Below are positions 17,701 to 25,902 of a stretch of 64,000 nt of DNA, in pieces; the first letter of the stretch is position 1, and the number at the start of each line of letters is the position of its first letter. The notes under the pieces are model-generated. The model was not told where the DNA came from. It saw only the letters and a program-made list of their open reading frames with translations, and ran no database searches. Source of the stretch: a virus. The position numbers and the translations under genes are program-made. Location: positions 62,001 through 126,000 of the IMG/VR virus record IMGVR_UViG_3300008954_000005; one strand, written 5' to 3'.

Positions 17701-20700
17701 AAGACCGAACACCCTTTTCAAACATGGGGTTCGGCATAGAGGTTCCAAGAGCGATGTGCCCCCAATGATTACCGCCTGGGCCACCGGTCACGTCCTCATC
17801 AAATAGACCGCCCTTTTCTGGCTTTAGATCCTTGCCGCGAATTACGCGACTACCATCGGTAATCTCACCGTTAGAGGTCTCAAGAATTTGTTTATCCGTG
17901 AGAGGTGAGACAACAAGACCATTCCCCTCCTTCTCCACGTTAAGACCAAGAGCCCCCATGTACGCCAAGAATTTTTCATATGCGAACGATGGTTTTGGGT
18001 TGGGGAGGATCTGGCCTGTTTGGACTGCTGTCCAAATCTCATCCTGTTGCTTATCGCTTTTGTAGGTCAGTGCGTCCCGAATATTGGCTGTAGCTCCGTG
18101 GGCAAGCATGGCGTAAAGACCTAGTTCGCCAAACCGCTGTGCGCCTCCGGTTTCCCCACCGCCCTTGGGAACCAAGTTTGCGTCGTAGTCGTGTCCGTAA
18201 CCATGTGCCCTAGCACGGAGCTTCTTATCAATCTGATGTAGCAGCTTAAGCGTGTACTGCTTACCTACCAGTACTTGCCCCAGACTCTTCCCTGTGACCG
18301 GATCGAACAACTCCGTGGTTTCAGAGACGCCCTCTGCGGCAAGAACCTTCTTTACCTGCTCTTGGTAGCCGACTTCACGGTCGTGGGCCTTAATCGTTAT
18401 TTGCTTAGGGCCTTCTTTTGTCTGGATAGTGCGGGTGTGCTCCTTAACCCGGACAATCTTTTTCCCTCCGCTAGCCTGAAAGTTATCGACTGCGTAAGGC
18501 TCGCCCCGCTTGTCAGCAACCTTAGCCAAACTGGTCTCTAGGACCTGCCCTAGATTGATTCGGCCCGGAACACCAGAAGGATTCAGAATCAACTGGAGTG
18601 GGTTCCCTTCCGCATCTCTGGGCATCTCCTCATCAGGTATTACGGCAGTAATAACACCTTTATTGCCATGCCTACCTGTGAGTTTATCTCCTACGTCTGC
18701 GGGTTCTTCGGTCTTTACGTAGACCATTATCTCTCGACCATTACGAACAACATCCGTAACGACTCCGGCGTAAGGCTTCTCCCAGGTGACAGAGCGGTCC
18801 TTGAAGGGGCGTACCAGGGATTTATGGATTCCCTTCAACATCGCCTGCTCTTTTGAGGGCTCTGTCTTTTGGAGAACCGTCATCAAAGTGTCGCCTGGGT
18901 CAACCCGCTGGCCCTTCTTAATGACACCATCCTCATCCAGCTTGGCAGCGTTATCGTCCGTTACTGAGCCTGGGAAATTTGCCCGGAACTTGCGTAGCCC
19001 AACCTGCATATTTTTTTCAACGTACGCCCTATTTTTGTGCAGATGCTCGCTAGTCAGCTTCTTTGACGCCGTTTCAGAGATGACGATGCCGTCCTCAAAC
19101 ACCAAACCTTTGTAGGGGATGTAGCCAACCCTAAGGTTCGTGCCCATCGACAGCGTCCCGTCTTTTGTGAAGTTGGTGTCCGCGAGTGTCTGGCCAGCTT
19201 TGACGGTGTCCCCCTTCTTAACCAAGGGGGTGCTGCTGACAAAGGCCTTCTTGTCGTTCAGGGGAAAGTTGTCGTAGAGGGGCATCTCTACCTTGCTACC
19301 GTCCTTCGCCTGTAGAACGATTTTGGTGGCCCCAACAGACAGAACAGTCCCAGAGATTGGGCTGTTGTGACTAGTGAAGGAACCTACAATGTTTTCCCAC
19401 GTTTTAAACCGTTTGCTCGGGTTGCCGGAGACTACCTGCACAAGTGGTTGTTCTCGATCTTTTAGGGCTACCGCTTGTTCCATGTGGCGGGTAGCCATTC
19501 CAGCGCGATTAGCCTGATCCGTAGGGAGGAACGGGATCAGATTTGCTGTGATGGAGAACATGCCTTTGGGGGACCGAAGGATGTAATCGACCTCATTAGG
19601 CGCAACCTTCTCTGGATCCCCACCGTCTTTTCGGACAACCGTTACTAAGCTGTCAACGGCCTTAGGCTTCTTTCCAGAAAAGTCGTACTGGTCCGGGAAA
19701 GCGATGGCGGCATTAGCTAGGTCTGCTGGGCTTTTATCCACGTACGCCCCAGACTTGGTGTCGTACACAGTGATTAACGGCGTCGTCCCATCCTTCTTAA
19801 CACCCAAAGCAAGATGCCCGCTGATACCAGAACGCTTGCCCTCTGGTGTGTGCACCGGATCGATAAACCCTAGGAAGCTAGAGTCAATAAGCTTTGCATC
19901 ATCTGAAACAGCCTGCTCATTAGAAATACCACCCTGCCCCATAATGGTCGTTCGTAGGAACCCACCAATCATATCTACCGGGTTAACTTGGCTTGTTTGC
20001 TGGGACAGCGACGTTGACGTAAAGAAGGTTTTGATAGGGATGTTGAAGACATCCGGTGTAACGATGGCGCGAACGCTATCCTTCCTATCGATATTGTTCC
20101 CTAGCTTATACTGGATTCTTCTAGCTGAATTACCAATCCGCTCGGGAATGTGGTTGTCAATGGACCAAAGCTCCTTAAACCGAAGGGAGTCCCGATTATC
20201 AACCTCAGCCTCCCCCCTATTAATGGCTAATAACTTTCTAGAAGAGGCTAGCAGCGCACCACCGGAGACTTTATCGAAGCCTTCACCCAGGGTAATCGCT
20301 GTTGTATCTTTGAGTAACGCTGTTTTGTCGTACGCTTCTTTGACGATTGCCGCAGCCTCAGTATCGTTTGCTGGGGCGGCACCGCGTACAAGAGCCTTGG
20401 CGAGCTTAACGACCTCCCCCCGCTTTTTATCAGAGACGCTCCGTGCGTATAGCTCAGCCCCCCAAGCAGCACGGATGTCCTCATCCGGAATTCCCAAAGC
20501 TTGTAGAACGGGCAGTAGTTGAACGTTTGACGTTCCATACCCCATTAAGAATCTTCGTCTTGCGGGGTCGAATCCCAAACGGAAACCCCGCCCAGCCGCT
20601 AGGTTGAACTGGCTCTCAAGCTCTCCGTTGGCTTTACGTCTGGCGTACACCCCGGATTTTAGCCGCCACTGGTTGTCTACCTGATACTCCGTACCATCGA

Positions 20701-21013
20701 CAATGTAGCTATATCTTCTTGTGATTTTCGGGACAGCGGCAACTTTAACCTTAGCCACCTTATCTATGACTTTGCCGGTCTCGTTATCGACTAACTCAAA
20801 GTCACCATAGACTCCCTGAGCCCATGTTCGTCCACGTAATCTAGCTTTTTTCTGCGAAGGAATATCATCTAAATCAGTATCGCCCGTGGTGTAGATATTA
20901 CGAGCTACTAATGTTTGCTTCTTGCCTACTAGTGGAAAAAAACTATTTATTTTTTCTACGGTCCCGTCTTCGAGAGCTTTCATAACTCTCTGGGGATCTA
21001 GAACGTTTGCCAT
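14780..21013 (-). CDS. Single-chain RNA polymerase, beta and beta-prime fused
   Basis: A 2077-residue DNA-dependent RNA polymerase in which one open frame holds both catalytic subunits. Beta signatures: DPVHTPEG near residues 380-390 and GDKLTGRHGNKG at 775-786. Beta-prime signatures: NADFDGDTM with catalytic Asp1407, 1409 and 1411 (Mg2+ site), a Cys cluster CESKKGLCSHC near 1780-1795, and a trigger-loop-like segment GERGTQLSMKTFHTGG near 1825-1840. No alpha, omega or sigma gene is visible. Fusion of these subunits is known in some bacteria (Helicobacter, Wolbachia), and multisubunit-type phage polymerases are known from phiKZ- and PBS2-like phages, usually split. GGAGG precedes the ATG. Placement between portal and baseplate genes suggests late expression or packaging in the virion; this is inference. 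Confidence 0.95.
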   Translation of the reverse strand: MANVLDPQRVMKALEDGTVEKINSFFPLVGKKQTLVARNIYTTGDTDLDDIPSQKKARLRGRTWAQGVYGDFELVDNETGKVIDKVAKVKVAAVPKITRRYSYIVDGTEYQVDNQWRLKSGVYARRKANGELESQFNLAAGRGFRLGFDPARRRFLMGYGTSNVQLLPVLQALGIPDEDIRAAWGAELYARSVSDKKRGEVVKLAKALVRGAAPANDTEAAAIVKEAYDKTALLKDTTAITLGEGFDKVSGGALLASSRKLLAINRGEAEVDNRDSLRFKELWSIDNHIPERIGNSARRIQYKLGNNIDRKDSVRAIVTPDVFNIPIKTFFTSTSLSQQTSQVNPVDMIGGFLRTTIMGQGGISNEQAVSDDAKLIDSSFLGFIDPVHTPEGKRSGISGHLALGVKKDGTTPLITVYDTKSGAYVDKSPADLANAAIAFPDQYDFSGKKPKAVDSLVTVVRKDGGDPEKVAPNEVDYILRSPKGMFSITANLIPFLPTDQANRAGMATRHMEQAVALKDREQPLVQVVSGNPSKRFKTWENIVGSFTSHNSPISGTVLSVGATKIVLQAKDGSKVEMPLYDNFPLNDKKAFVSSTPLVKKGDTVKAGQTLADTNFTKDGTLSMGTNLRVGYIPYKGLVFEDGIVISETASKKLTSEHLHKNRAYVEKNMQVGLRKFRANFPGSVTDDNAAKLDEDGVIKKGQRVDPGDTLMTVLQKTEPSKEQAMLKGIHKSLVRPFKDRSVTWEKPYAGVVTDVVRNGREIMVYVKTEEPADVGDKLTGRHGNKGVITAVIPDEEMPRDAEGNPLQLILNPSGVPGRINLGQVLETSLAKVADKRGEPYAVDNFQASGGKKIVRVKEHTRTIQTKEGPKQITIKAHDREVGYQEQVKKVLAAEGVSETTELFDPVTGKSLGQVLVGKQYTLKLLHQIDKKLRARAHGYGHDYDANLVPKGGGETGGAQRFGELGLYAMLAHGATANIRDALTYKSDKQQDEIWTAVQTGQILPNPKPSFAYEKFLAYMGALGLNVEKEGNGLVVSPLTDKQILETSNGEITDGSRVIRGKDLKPEKGGLFDEDVTGGPGGNHWGHIALGTSMPNPMFEKGVRSLLGLTGKEYDSAIAGTHKDIVGPQGIIAALAALNVDEELASAKEQIKTARRGELDKLNKKIKYLLMLKKEGLSADKAYGISNVPVLPPIFRPITAMEGGDLNIDGTNMLYRDIAMLNQKLKEADGVLPESATAKLRGDLYNAVDALMGVSTPTEGAMTMDGQARPPGILTILSGRQSPKQSFFHKRILDRKQDISMRSVIVPDMDLHLDELGLPRKGAMKIYRPFVVKELVNMGYTPLKAREEIEKNSSLANRALEVAVNKRPVLFKRDPVLHKFGIMAFKPKLHDEKSIHIHPLVTGGFNADFDGDTMAIFVPVSQEAVDEAHKMLPSKNLFNPATGRVMYQPSLEGQLGLYLLTQMGKKTRTKFADAKEALAAAEAGDILATDVVSVGGLRTTAGRILFNNALPKKVQSEEILTDPKLIMGKGVLQNILRQVAVKSPAEFQATADKIKNLGFGHAYDTGFSFDLDDFNTLTELRNSRMKVARAKETAIRKKEKMKLISPSAAEAQIIDLYTKVTEDLSSEAKKILDKDGNKLRAMNNAGVKPAWSQLQQMLIGPMLLENASGRVIPVPVDRSYSEGLRSSDYWVASSGARKGLIEKVQSVSVPGALNKQIANTAISYVVTQNNCGTKRGIALDIGDSDLVDRFTAKAFKAGGSTVPAGTAITPALLSKLKASKVSKVVARSPMKCESKKGLCSHCYGLMDGGRPVEVGTNIGLIAGTALGERGTQLSMKTFHTGGVAGSSAGVVGGIDRISQLLKMPATLPNAAVLSPATAEVSKVTKSPVGGFDISIGNEDIYVPAGRTISIGVGDKVRKGQQISSGVIEPRDLLAKTNVDTVQAYIADEINKVYKSEGIKRRNIEVVTKAVTNLGRVTDPGDSSFIKNDYISLSHAAALNRSGKMKAPIRVQPMLRGIETLPLDQSTDWIARLQYRKLKETFIRAANEGWESDLHGTHPAPGIAYSAEFGKPKDSGGPY

Positions 21014-21038
21014 TGGGTGCCTCCGCGCTAACTACGCT

Positions 21039-21058
21039 CCCGTTTTAGGTATAAGAAC
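21039..21058 (-). promoter_or_regulatory. Candidate phage promoter motif upstream of RNA polymerase gene
   Basis: On the minus strand this reads GTTCTTATACCTAAAACGGG, ending 25 bases before the RNA polymerase ATG. Close relatives occur at 25116-25134, 28400-28420 and 44764-44783, all in intergenic space. The first two lie 20-25 bases ahead of a start codon with a ribosome site. It may be the promoter recognised by the phage polymerase, or another shared leader element. Confidence 0.45.
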
Positions 21059-21092
21059 TATGGAGCAATGTAGCTCCCAACCAAATAAGAGG

Positions 21093-21120
21093 AGTATACC
21101 AGCGTGTATCTTTCTAACAA
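21093..21120 (-). promoter_or_regulatory. Sigma70-like promoter ahead of RNA polymerase gene
   Basis: On the minus strand, TTGTTA (21115-21120), a 16-base spacer, and TATACT (21093-21098). This is a good match to bacterial housekeeping promoter boxes and would start transcription near 21086, placing the shared motif at 21039-21058 inside the leader. A small hairpin (GGAGC, 6-base loop, GCTCC, 21062-21077) lies between them. Confidence 0.45.
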
Positions 21121-21149
21121 TCATGGAACAATAGTCAAAGAGGTGCTTT

Positions 21150-21218
21150 ATGTGGTGTCTTAACACATGCGAACTATTCGCGTCAGCCGTAGAATCATCG
21201 CTGATGATCGTCGGATAG
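21150..21218 (+). CDS. Possible 22-residue leader peptide
   Basis: A short frame (MWCLNTCELFA...) with GAGGTG 4 bases ahead of its ATG. It overlaps the start of the following Cys-rich gene in another frame, whose own ribosome site is weak, so reading this leader could couple translation to it. The evidence is only the ribosome site and the overlap. Confidence 0.2.
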   Translation: MWCLNTCELFASAVESSLMIVG

Positions 21219-21445
21219 CGATGTCTACTCGCGCCCCCAAACCTATTGCTTGTGACGTTGCCGGAATCTGGTGCTACGAACCCAAGAATTGCGGGGCGTG
21301 TGCTCATTTCATTGAGAACACTGGTTGCGTTAGATGGGTTTGCTCTGCATGTGTCGTTAAAGCTGATAAGGCCTCCCCGTACTATCAACGGGGCGTTTGC
21401 GACAGATGCGATAACCCCTCGGCAATACTAATTCTTGTCCATTAA
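21167..21445 (+). CDS. Small Cys-rich (zinc-ribbon-like) plus-strand protein
   Basis: A 92-residue protein with nine Cys, including CGAC (42-45), CSAC (59-62) and CDRC (78-81), plus single Cys at 29, 36 and 54. Paired CxxC motifs suggest two zinc knuckles. It runs against its neighbours, between the RNA polymerase and portal genes, and overlaps the portal 3' end by 4 bases. An alternative start at residue 19 (MSTRAPKP, position 21221) is possible. No family recognised. A regulatory protein tied to the adjacent polymerase is an idea only. The antisense frame at 21032-21388 looks like a shadow. Confidence 0.5.
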   Translation: MRTIRVSRRIIADDRRIAMSTRAPKPIACDVAGIWCYEPKNCGACAHFIENTGCVRWVCSACVVKADKASPYYQRGVCDRCDNPSAILILVH

Positions 21446-23445
21446 ACCTGCGCTCTATCTGGGTCTGCGCGTGAAGGTAGTTTCTCCGGTAGGGGATTCA
21501 TGGACTTCACGCCAGCCCCAGATAGGGCATTATTCACCAACATGTAGAGATCAGGGTTGCTTGCACGGATTTGGGACATGGCCCGATACCTGTCCACCTC
21601 ATTCATCTTTTTTAGCTCTGAGGTGAGTTGCTTGGCCTGTGCAAACATATCTACCATGCCGCCGTTTTGTTGAGCCTGAACCGGACTCTGCTCCACCCCT
21701 TGGACAGGCCCGCCTTCTTGTTGCGGCGGCTGTTGTTGCTGTTGCTCCATTCCGGGAGGCGGTGCCCCCTGTTGTTGAGCGGCGGCTGGATCACCGCCGC
21801 CTTGCTGTGGCGGAGCGCCTCCTTGTTGCGGAGCACCACCGCCCTGTTGAGCGGCTGCTTGTTGCTGGGCCATTTCCGGGAATGCCTGTTGCAACTCCTG
21901 CTGAGACTCTGCCTGTAGGAATTGAGCCTGTCCCTGATACCGAGTATTGATGAGCATTGCTTCGCCCTGAGCGCTCGCCTGTGCGATCATTTGCTCACGC
22001 TGCTGCTTATTCATCTTCGTCAGTTCAGTGCTGATAAGTTCCTGCTCGCTCTCAAAGTTAAAGTCTCGGGACTCCAAGAAGGTTCTGCGACTAATCATGT
22101 TTGAGCCAGCAAGCTGCATATCAAACTGTGCTCGCTGGATGTCGTCAGCCATCTTGAATGGCTTGAACTTCAGTTTGATTTTAGGAAGATCCAAGAAAGC
22201 GCACACACGATCACGGATAAACTCAACGAGACGAAGCATATCCTGCCGATTTCCCAAAAACTCATTCTCTAGCGCCCTAAGATTCACTGAGGCCCCTGAG
22301 TACTGCTGCTCTCCGTAAAAGAACCCAGTGGGAACACCCATTCCAGCGATTATTTGATCATTATAAATTCGGAGTTCTTGGTGGAGGAGTAGTGACCGCC
22401 CTTGCCCGCCAATCATCTGGTAGCCAACGGGGACAGGCATCACCGGGATATGGTTGTTGTCCTGCCGCCACTTCTTAATCTGACTAGAGACCTCTTCCTG
22501 CCAATCCTGAAGATTGATGTGTGCGTAAGGGTTGTTCCCGTCTGTAGTTACCTGTGGAAACATGACCCGCATGGGGACGATGTGCTCCATGGCGACAGCT
22601 TCCTGAGCTTTCCTCAAGACCTGTAGAAAGAAAATATCCTTAAGCACTGGGAGGATGAGTGGAGCACCCCAGCCACTATCGGAGGGGGCTCTTGAGATTG
22701 ATGCACGTTTCGCGTGAAACAGTTTAGAGCTTTCGAGAAGGATGCTCTTCTTCTTCCGCATTGCCTCGATAAAAGCCTGCGGCACCGTTTCGATGATTGA
22801 GGGTTTACCGAGGGTGATATCGTTTTTGATATAGCGAGGAACCTCGTAGTAATACTCGCTTTTCCCGGTAATTTCGTTGTAGTTGATTTTGATGTTCTTC
22901 GGATTCCAACGAATAAGCCGAATCTGTAGGCCAGCCTTTACTGGCTCATCCTTTACACCAGCAATCCCTTCGTGCCCGCACGAGTCGCAAGTGATGTGGA
23001 ATTGATAGCTCTTCCACTTGTACTTGATCTTCCTTGCCTCGTAGTCTGCCTTGCACTCCTTACAAGTAAGAACCTTTGTAAAGGGGAAGGATACGGAGAC
23101 AAAAGCATTGCCGTACGTGTACCTATCTAGATTCGTTTCTACGAGGAACTGCCGCAGCAAAAACTGCTTTTCGAAGATCTCTTTGTATCGCTCTGTGACG
23201 CCTTCGTTATCGTCCTCATAGATAAGGTCGGTAATGGCGTAAGTTGCGAGCTTCTGCGTAATGCTGCTGACCAGGGGATTAGTAAGCTGGTAGTACAAGC
23301 ACCAGTCAAAAGTATCTTTGATCGTTTTGGGTAGATAGTTTTGTGCAACGTCAAAAAAGGGACTCGGGTAGAACTTTTCTGGTCTGCCCACCGTGGATGC
23401 GCGGGCTCTACCGCCTGAAACGTAACGACCAATATTACTAGACAT
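21442..23445 (-). CDS. Portal protein
   Basis: The ring protein at the capsid vertex through which DNA passes; a 667-residue chain. The folded part (1-~510) has the portal pattern: a helical start (PKTIKDTFDWCLYYQLTNPLVSSITQKLATYAITDLIYED), a wing domain, then the stem and crown region with HQELRIYNDQIIAGMGVPTGFFYGEQQYSGASVNLRALENEFLGNRQDMLRLVEFIRDRV. A CKEC...CDSCG zinc-ribbon-like insert lies near residues 133-165. The C-terminal ~130 residues are a Gln/Pro/Gly-rich disordered tail. The start lies 9 bases after the preceding gene ends. The call is from family pattern recognition. Confidence 0.78.
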   Translation of the reverse strand: MSSNIGRYVSGGRARASTVGRPEKFYPSPFFDVAQNYLPKTIKDTFDWCLYYQLTNPLVSSITQKLATYAITDLIYEDDNEGVTERYKEIFEKQFLLRQFLVETNLDRYTYGNAFVSVSFPFTKVLTCKECKADYEARKIKYKWKSYQFHITCDSCGHEGIAGVKDEPVKAGLQIRLIRWNPKNIKINYNEITGKSEYYYEVPRYIKNDITLGKPSIIETVPQAFIEAMRKKKSILLESSKLFHAKRASISRAPSDSGWGAPLILPVLKDIFFLQVLRKAQEAVAMEHIVPMRVMFPQVTTDGNNPYAHINLQDWQEEVSSQIKKWRQDNNHIPVMPVPVGYQMIGGQGRSLLLHQELRIYNDQIIAGMGVPTGFFYGEQQYSGASVNLRALENEFLGNRQDMLRLVEFIRDRVCAFLDLPKIKLKFKPFKMADDIQRAQFDMQLAGSNMISRRTFLESRDFNFESEQELISTELTKMNKQQREQMIAQASAQGEAMLINTRYQGQAQFLQAESQQELQQAFPEMAQQQAAAQQGGGAPQQGGAPPQQGGGDPAAAQQQGAPPPGMEQQQQQPPQQEGGPVQGVEQSPVQAQQNGGMVDMFAQAKQLTSELKKMNEVDRYRAMSQIRASNPDLYMLVNNALSGAGVKSMNPLPEKLPSRADPDRAQV

Positions 23446-23454
23446 AATAATCCC

Positions 23455-24111
23455 CTACGGAAGAAGCCGTTTTAACTGAATAAGAAGCATTCTGGAAGAA
23501 CTCTCCAAGAAGTCTTGCACAGTAATGCACTTCATAATTTGTACGTCATCCTCGTTCACACCATCAAACGTGGGGACATATTTCCGGTCCAAAGCCGCCT
23601 TTACTCGCAACTGCTGCTCCCGAGAAACAAACTTAAGTAGGTGTTCGTTGCACGGACCCAGCGGACCCGGCCCGTAGGCCAAGCCGTAATCCATCATGCA
23701 CGCGGCGGTGTACTTGTACACCTCATCCGAAATCTTTGTGCCCTCTTTTACTTGGCTTAGCACATCTAATGCAAAGGCCGCTCTGTGTGGAGAGGGCTTC
23801 TGTATCAAGTCGAACTTGGGTGGTGTCCCTAAAAGCCCAGAGCAAACAAGATCGAATACTTCCCAACGCTCGTAGGGCTGGTCCGTTGTGTGGCAAGTCC
23901 GGATAGCCTGGATTTTATTTCTGTTTACTTCAGAAACGGTTGTTCCCCATGTACGGGAAATCTCAAGCCAACAAGTTTCCGGTTCCCAACCAAGGTACTC
24001 AGGACCAAACTCCTTAACCAAGAGAAGGTTCAGTACAAGTGGGTGCGCAGACTTATTCGTGAACGCGTGTTTGGGGGAGCCCAAACCACTATTAGCCTTA
24101 ATGGGCTTCAT
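23455..24111 (-). CDS. Virion-block protein upstream of portal, function unknown
   Basis: A 218-residue protein from the ATG at 24111 (a TTG precedes it). Its N-terminal half, HPLVLNLLLVKEFGPEYLGWEPETCWLEISRTWGTTVSEVNRNKIQAIRTCH, matches a pattern I associate with a conserved uncharacterised family next to portal genes in large phages. Mostly helical, no catalytic motif. It overlaps the upstream gene by 14 bases. A head or neck-associated role fits the position. Confidence 0.65.
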   Translation of the reverse strand: MKPIKANSGLGSPKHAFTNKSAHPLVLNLLLVKEFGPEYLGWEPETCWLEISRTWGTTVSEVNRNKIQAIRTCHTTDQPYERWEVFDLVCSGLLGTPPKFDLIQKPSPHRAAFALDVLSQVKEGTKISDEVYKYTAACMMDYGLAYGPGPLGPCNEHLLKFVSREQQLRVKAALDRKYVPTFDGVNEDDVQIMKCITVQDFLESSSRMLLIQLKRLLP

Positions 24112-25093
24112 CAATCATCCGAGCGATTGCTTGCTTGTGGGTAGTCGGTAGGCTGGACAACACCGTGGCTGGGTCAGCCTGGAATTGCTCCTTGAAGTCC
24201 TCACCAAAAGCATCTTCTAGTTGTGAGGCTCCGCCACCTGTAACCCAAGAAGCGATCCTGTCGGATGTATATTCGTTTCCACCAATCTCTACCGGGCGCT
24301 CTACGTTTGCGGCCTTCTCAATAGTAGAGCCAAATACGGATGCGTACGGATCCAATATTACGTTGTTATAATGGTGGGTAATCTTGTACTTCTCATCAAA
24401 CTCTGTGAGGGCTTCGGCCAAAGGCTCCCCAACAAACCCAGCGGACGCCTTTTTCTGAAGCTCTTCTAATTCGATGATGGCGTCGGCCTCCATAAGAACG
24501 AGTCTTCTTGTATCGAGAGCAAGATTGAAGTCACTTCCGATATCATCAGCAGCATAATTAGCCAGCTTTTCGGAGAACTCTGCGCCTGCCTCTTTAACCT
24601 GAAGAGCCAAGCGACGTTTTCCTCTTGGGGAGAGGCCGCTGAATGCATCCTCAACCAACTCCATGTTGTCCTCGTCTGAGCCGGTAAACCCAAACAGGGT
24701 CTCAAGAGACATATCCTCGCCCTCACCACTGTAACCAACCTCAATTGCGGCAGTCTTAGTGAGTTCTTCAGGGGGCGTAAAGCCAAAAGAGACTAGGGCC
24801 TCATTCAGCTTCTTCGCAGCTTCCTTGCGGAGGTCTCCAGGCAGAGAATCCCCGTACTCAGCGAAGTAAATCGCTGATGCAACGGTGTTCCCAGCGTCAC
24901 ACACAGGATAACGGTATTCCGTACCATGCTCAGTTTCAGCAACTAGAGCGTAATCTTCAGCATGCTTAATCGTTGCTTCCGACAAGTTTGCGGCAACTTT
25001 AATAATTGCAGGAACGCCCTTGTCAGAAAGCTCCCTTCGAAGGAAGCGTCCTTCATCGTCATACTGGTCGTAAACATTTGAAAAGCTTGGCAT
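24098..25093 (-). CDS. Acidic virion-block protein, first gene of the minus-strand operon
   Basis: A 331-residue acidic, helical protein. The ATG at 25093 (MPSFSNVYDQYDDEGR) is preferred because GTGGAG lies 7 bases ahead; the in-frame GTG at 25105 is part of that site. No catalytic motif or family recognised. It is the promoter-proximal gene of the left structural block, 22 bases downstream of the shared CTTATACC motif. First position and composition suit an abundant head-assembly or scaffold-like protein; this is inference only. Confidence 0.62.
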   Translation of the reverse strand: MPSFSNVYDQYDDEGRFLRRELSDKGVPAIIKVAANLSEATIKHAEDYALVAETEHGTEYRYPVCDAGNTVASAIYFAEYGDSLPGDLRKEAAKKLNEALVSFGFTPPEELTKTAAIEVGYSGEGEDMSLETLFGFTGSDEDNMELVEDAFSGLSPRGKRRLALQVKEAGAEFSEKLANYAADDIGSDFNLALDTRRLVLMEADAIIELEELQKKASAGFVGEPLAEALTEFDEKYKITHHYNNVILDPYASVFGSTIEKAANVERPVEIGGNEYTSDRIASWVTGGGASQLEDAFGEDFKEQFQADPATVLSSLPTTHKQAIARMIDEAH

Positions 25094-25115
25094 TTCTATC
25101 TCCACAATGGTTGAG

Positions 25116-25134
25116 CCCTTTTTGGTATAAGCAC
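25116..25134 (-). promoter_or_regulatory. Candidate phage promoter motif at head of structural block
   Basis: The minus strand reads GTGCTTATACCAAAAAGGG, nearly identical to the element upstream of the RNA polymerase gene. It lies in the 86-base divergent space between the structural block and the replication block, 22 bases ahead of the minus-strand ATG. Read on the plus strand the same bases give a TATAAG box, so direction is not proven. Confidence 0.45.
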
Positions 25135-25158
25135 TTTGTTAGCTACCTTACCTACACC

Positions 25159-25174
25159 CTAACTCGGAGGTTAG
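25159..25174 (+). promoter_or_regulatory. Hairpin enclosing the first ribosome site of the replication block
   Basis: CTAAC (25159-25163) pairs with GTTAG (25170-25174), leaving TCGGAG in the loop, so the GGAGG ribosome site lies in the loop and closing pair. The stem is only 5 bp, so a regulatory effect is uncertain. Confidence 0.3.
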
Positions 25175-25179
25175 TGATC

Positions 25180-25452
25180 ATGTCAAATGATAAACCGTAT
25201 ACCATTAATGTAGAAGTGCCAACTGATTCTATAACAACAGATGAACCCAGAGAAGTTCCTGAAATTTTAGTAACTGGTTTGATGGACTTATTCAATAGGA
25301 TCTCCCGCAGTCTCCGCAAACCACCCTCTCAAGATACCACAGGGACTGCGCTTGAAACCGGTGGAACCATCATAGATATCGACTTTGACGAAGTATCTGC
25401 TTGTGACAAAGAAGATTCTGTCATATATCATGATAGCGATCAAGACAACTAG
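25180..25452 (+). CDS. Small acidic protein, first gene of replication block
   Basis: A 90-residue acidic protein starting MSNDKPYTINVEV, with GGAGG about 9 bases ahead. The frame is open upstream to 25006 but that part is antisense to the neighbouring gene. The second half is Asp/Glu-rich (DIDFDEVSACDKEDSVIYHDSDQDN). No family recognised. Small acidic proteins encoded first in early phage operons often bind host factors, but nothing in this sequence demonstrates it. Confidence 0.6.
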   Translation: MSNDKPYTINVEVPTDSITTDEPREVPEILVTGLMDLFNRISRSLRKPPSQDTTGTALETGGTIIDIDFDEVSACDKEDSVIYHDSDQDN

Positions 25453-25463
25453 CAGAGGACTCT

Positions 25464-25901
25464 ATGAAAACAAAATCTCGTTTCGGCACGGTTTTGTCAA
25501 CCATGCGAACCAGCCGCAGACTGTCCTCTCGTAAATTTGCAGAATTGTGTGGATTAAATAGAGAGACGTACCGTCAGTACGAAACGGGCAAAGTTTTACC
25601 GCCAAACCAGAGTTTGGAGAAGATTCTTAAGGCACTCGACCTTGACCCCAGTAAAGACGAAGAGGCTAAACGGCTGATAGCGGCTCTATACGAAGAACGA
25701 AGTAAAAGAGAGCCCGCAGCTAAACGAGCTTTTGGTGCCGCCGCTAACGCGGAACTTCGGAAATATATTAAAAAGGACTCCATCTCAGAAGACAAGACCG
25801 CCCGAATAGTGGACTTGTTCTTTGAGCACCTCCCAACAGAACGAACGGAGAGTATGGAACATTTTATCTCGGGGGCAATAACCCGGATATTGGAGAAGTA
25901 A
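25464..25901 (+). CDS. HTH (Xre/Cro-type) transcription regulator
   Basis: A 145-residue protein. Residues 8-62 form a helix-turn-helix of the Xre/cI type: LSTMRTSRRLSSRKFAELCGLNRETYRQYETGKVLPPNQSLEKILKALDL, with recognition helix around NRETYRQYE. The remainder is helical and charged and may dimerise. It lies 11 bases after the preceding gene and 1 base before the helicase. It is likely a DNA-binding repressor or activator of the divergent promoter region at 25094-25180; the target is inferred from position. Confidence 0.82.
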   Translation: MKTKSRFGTVLSTMRTSRRLSSRKFAELCGLNRETYRQYETGKVLPPNQSLEKILKALDLDPSKDEEAKRLIAALYEERSKREPAAKRAFGAAANAELRKYIKKDSISEDKTARIVDLFFEHLPTERTESMEHFISGAITRILEK

Positions 25902-25902
25902 C

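Noticed and set aside
14780-21013. Polymerase gene as captured bacterial rpoB-rpoC
   Set aside because: Outside the core motifs the sequence is far from bacterial subunits in length and content, and it is embedded in a phage structural operon.
21032-21388. A 118-residue minus-strand frame between the portal and polymerase genes
   Set aside because: It covers the promoter region and the antisense of the Cys-rich gene and has no ribosome site; the plus-strand Cys pattern is more protein-like.
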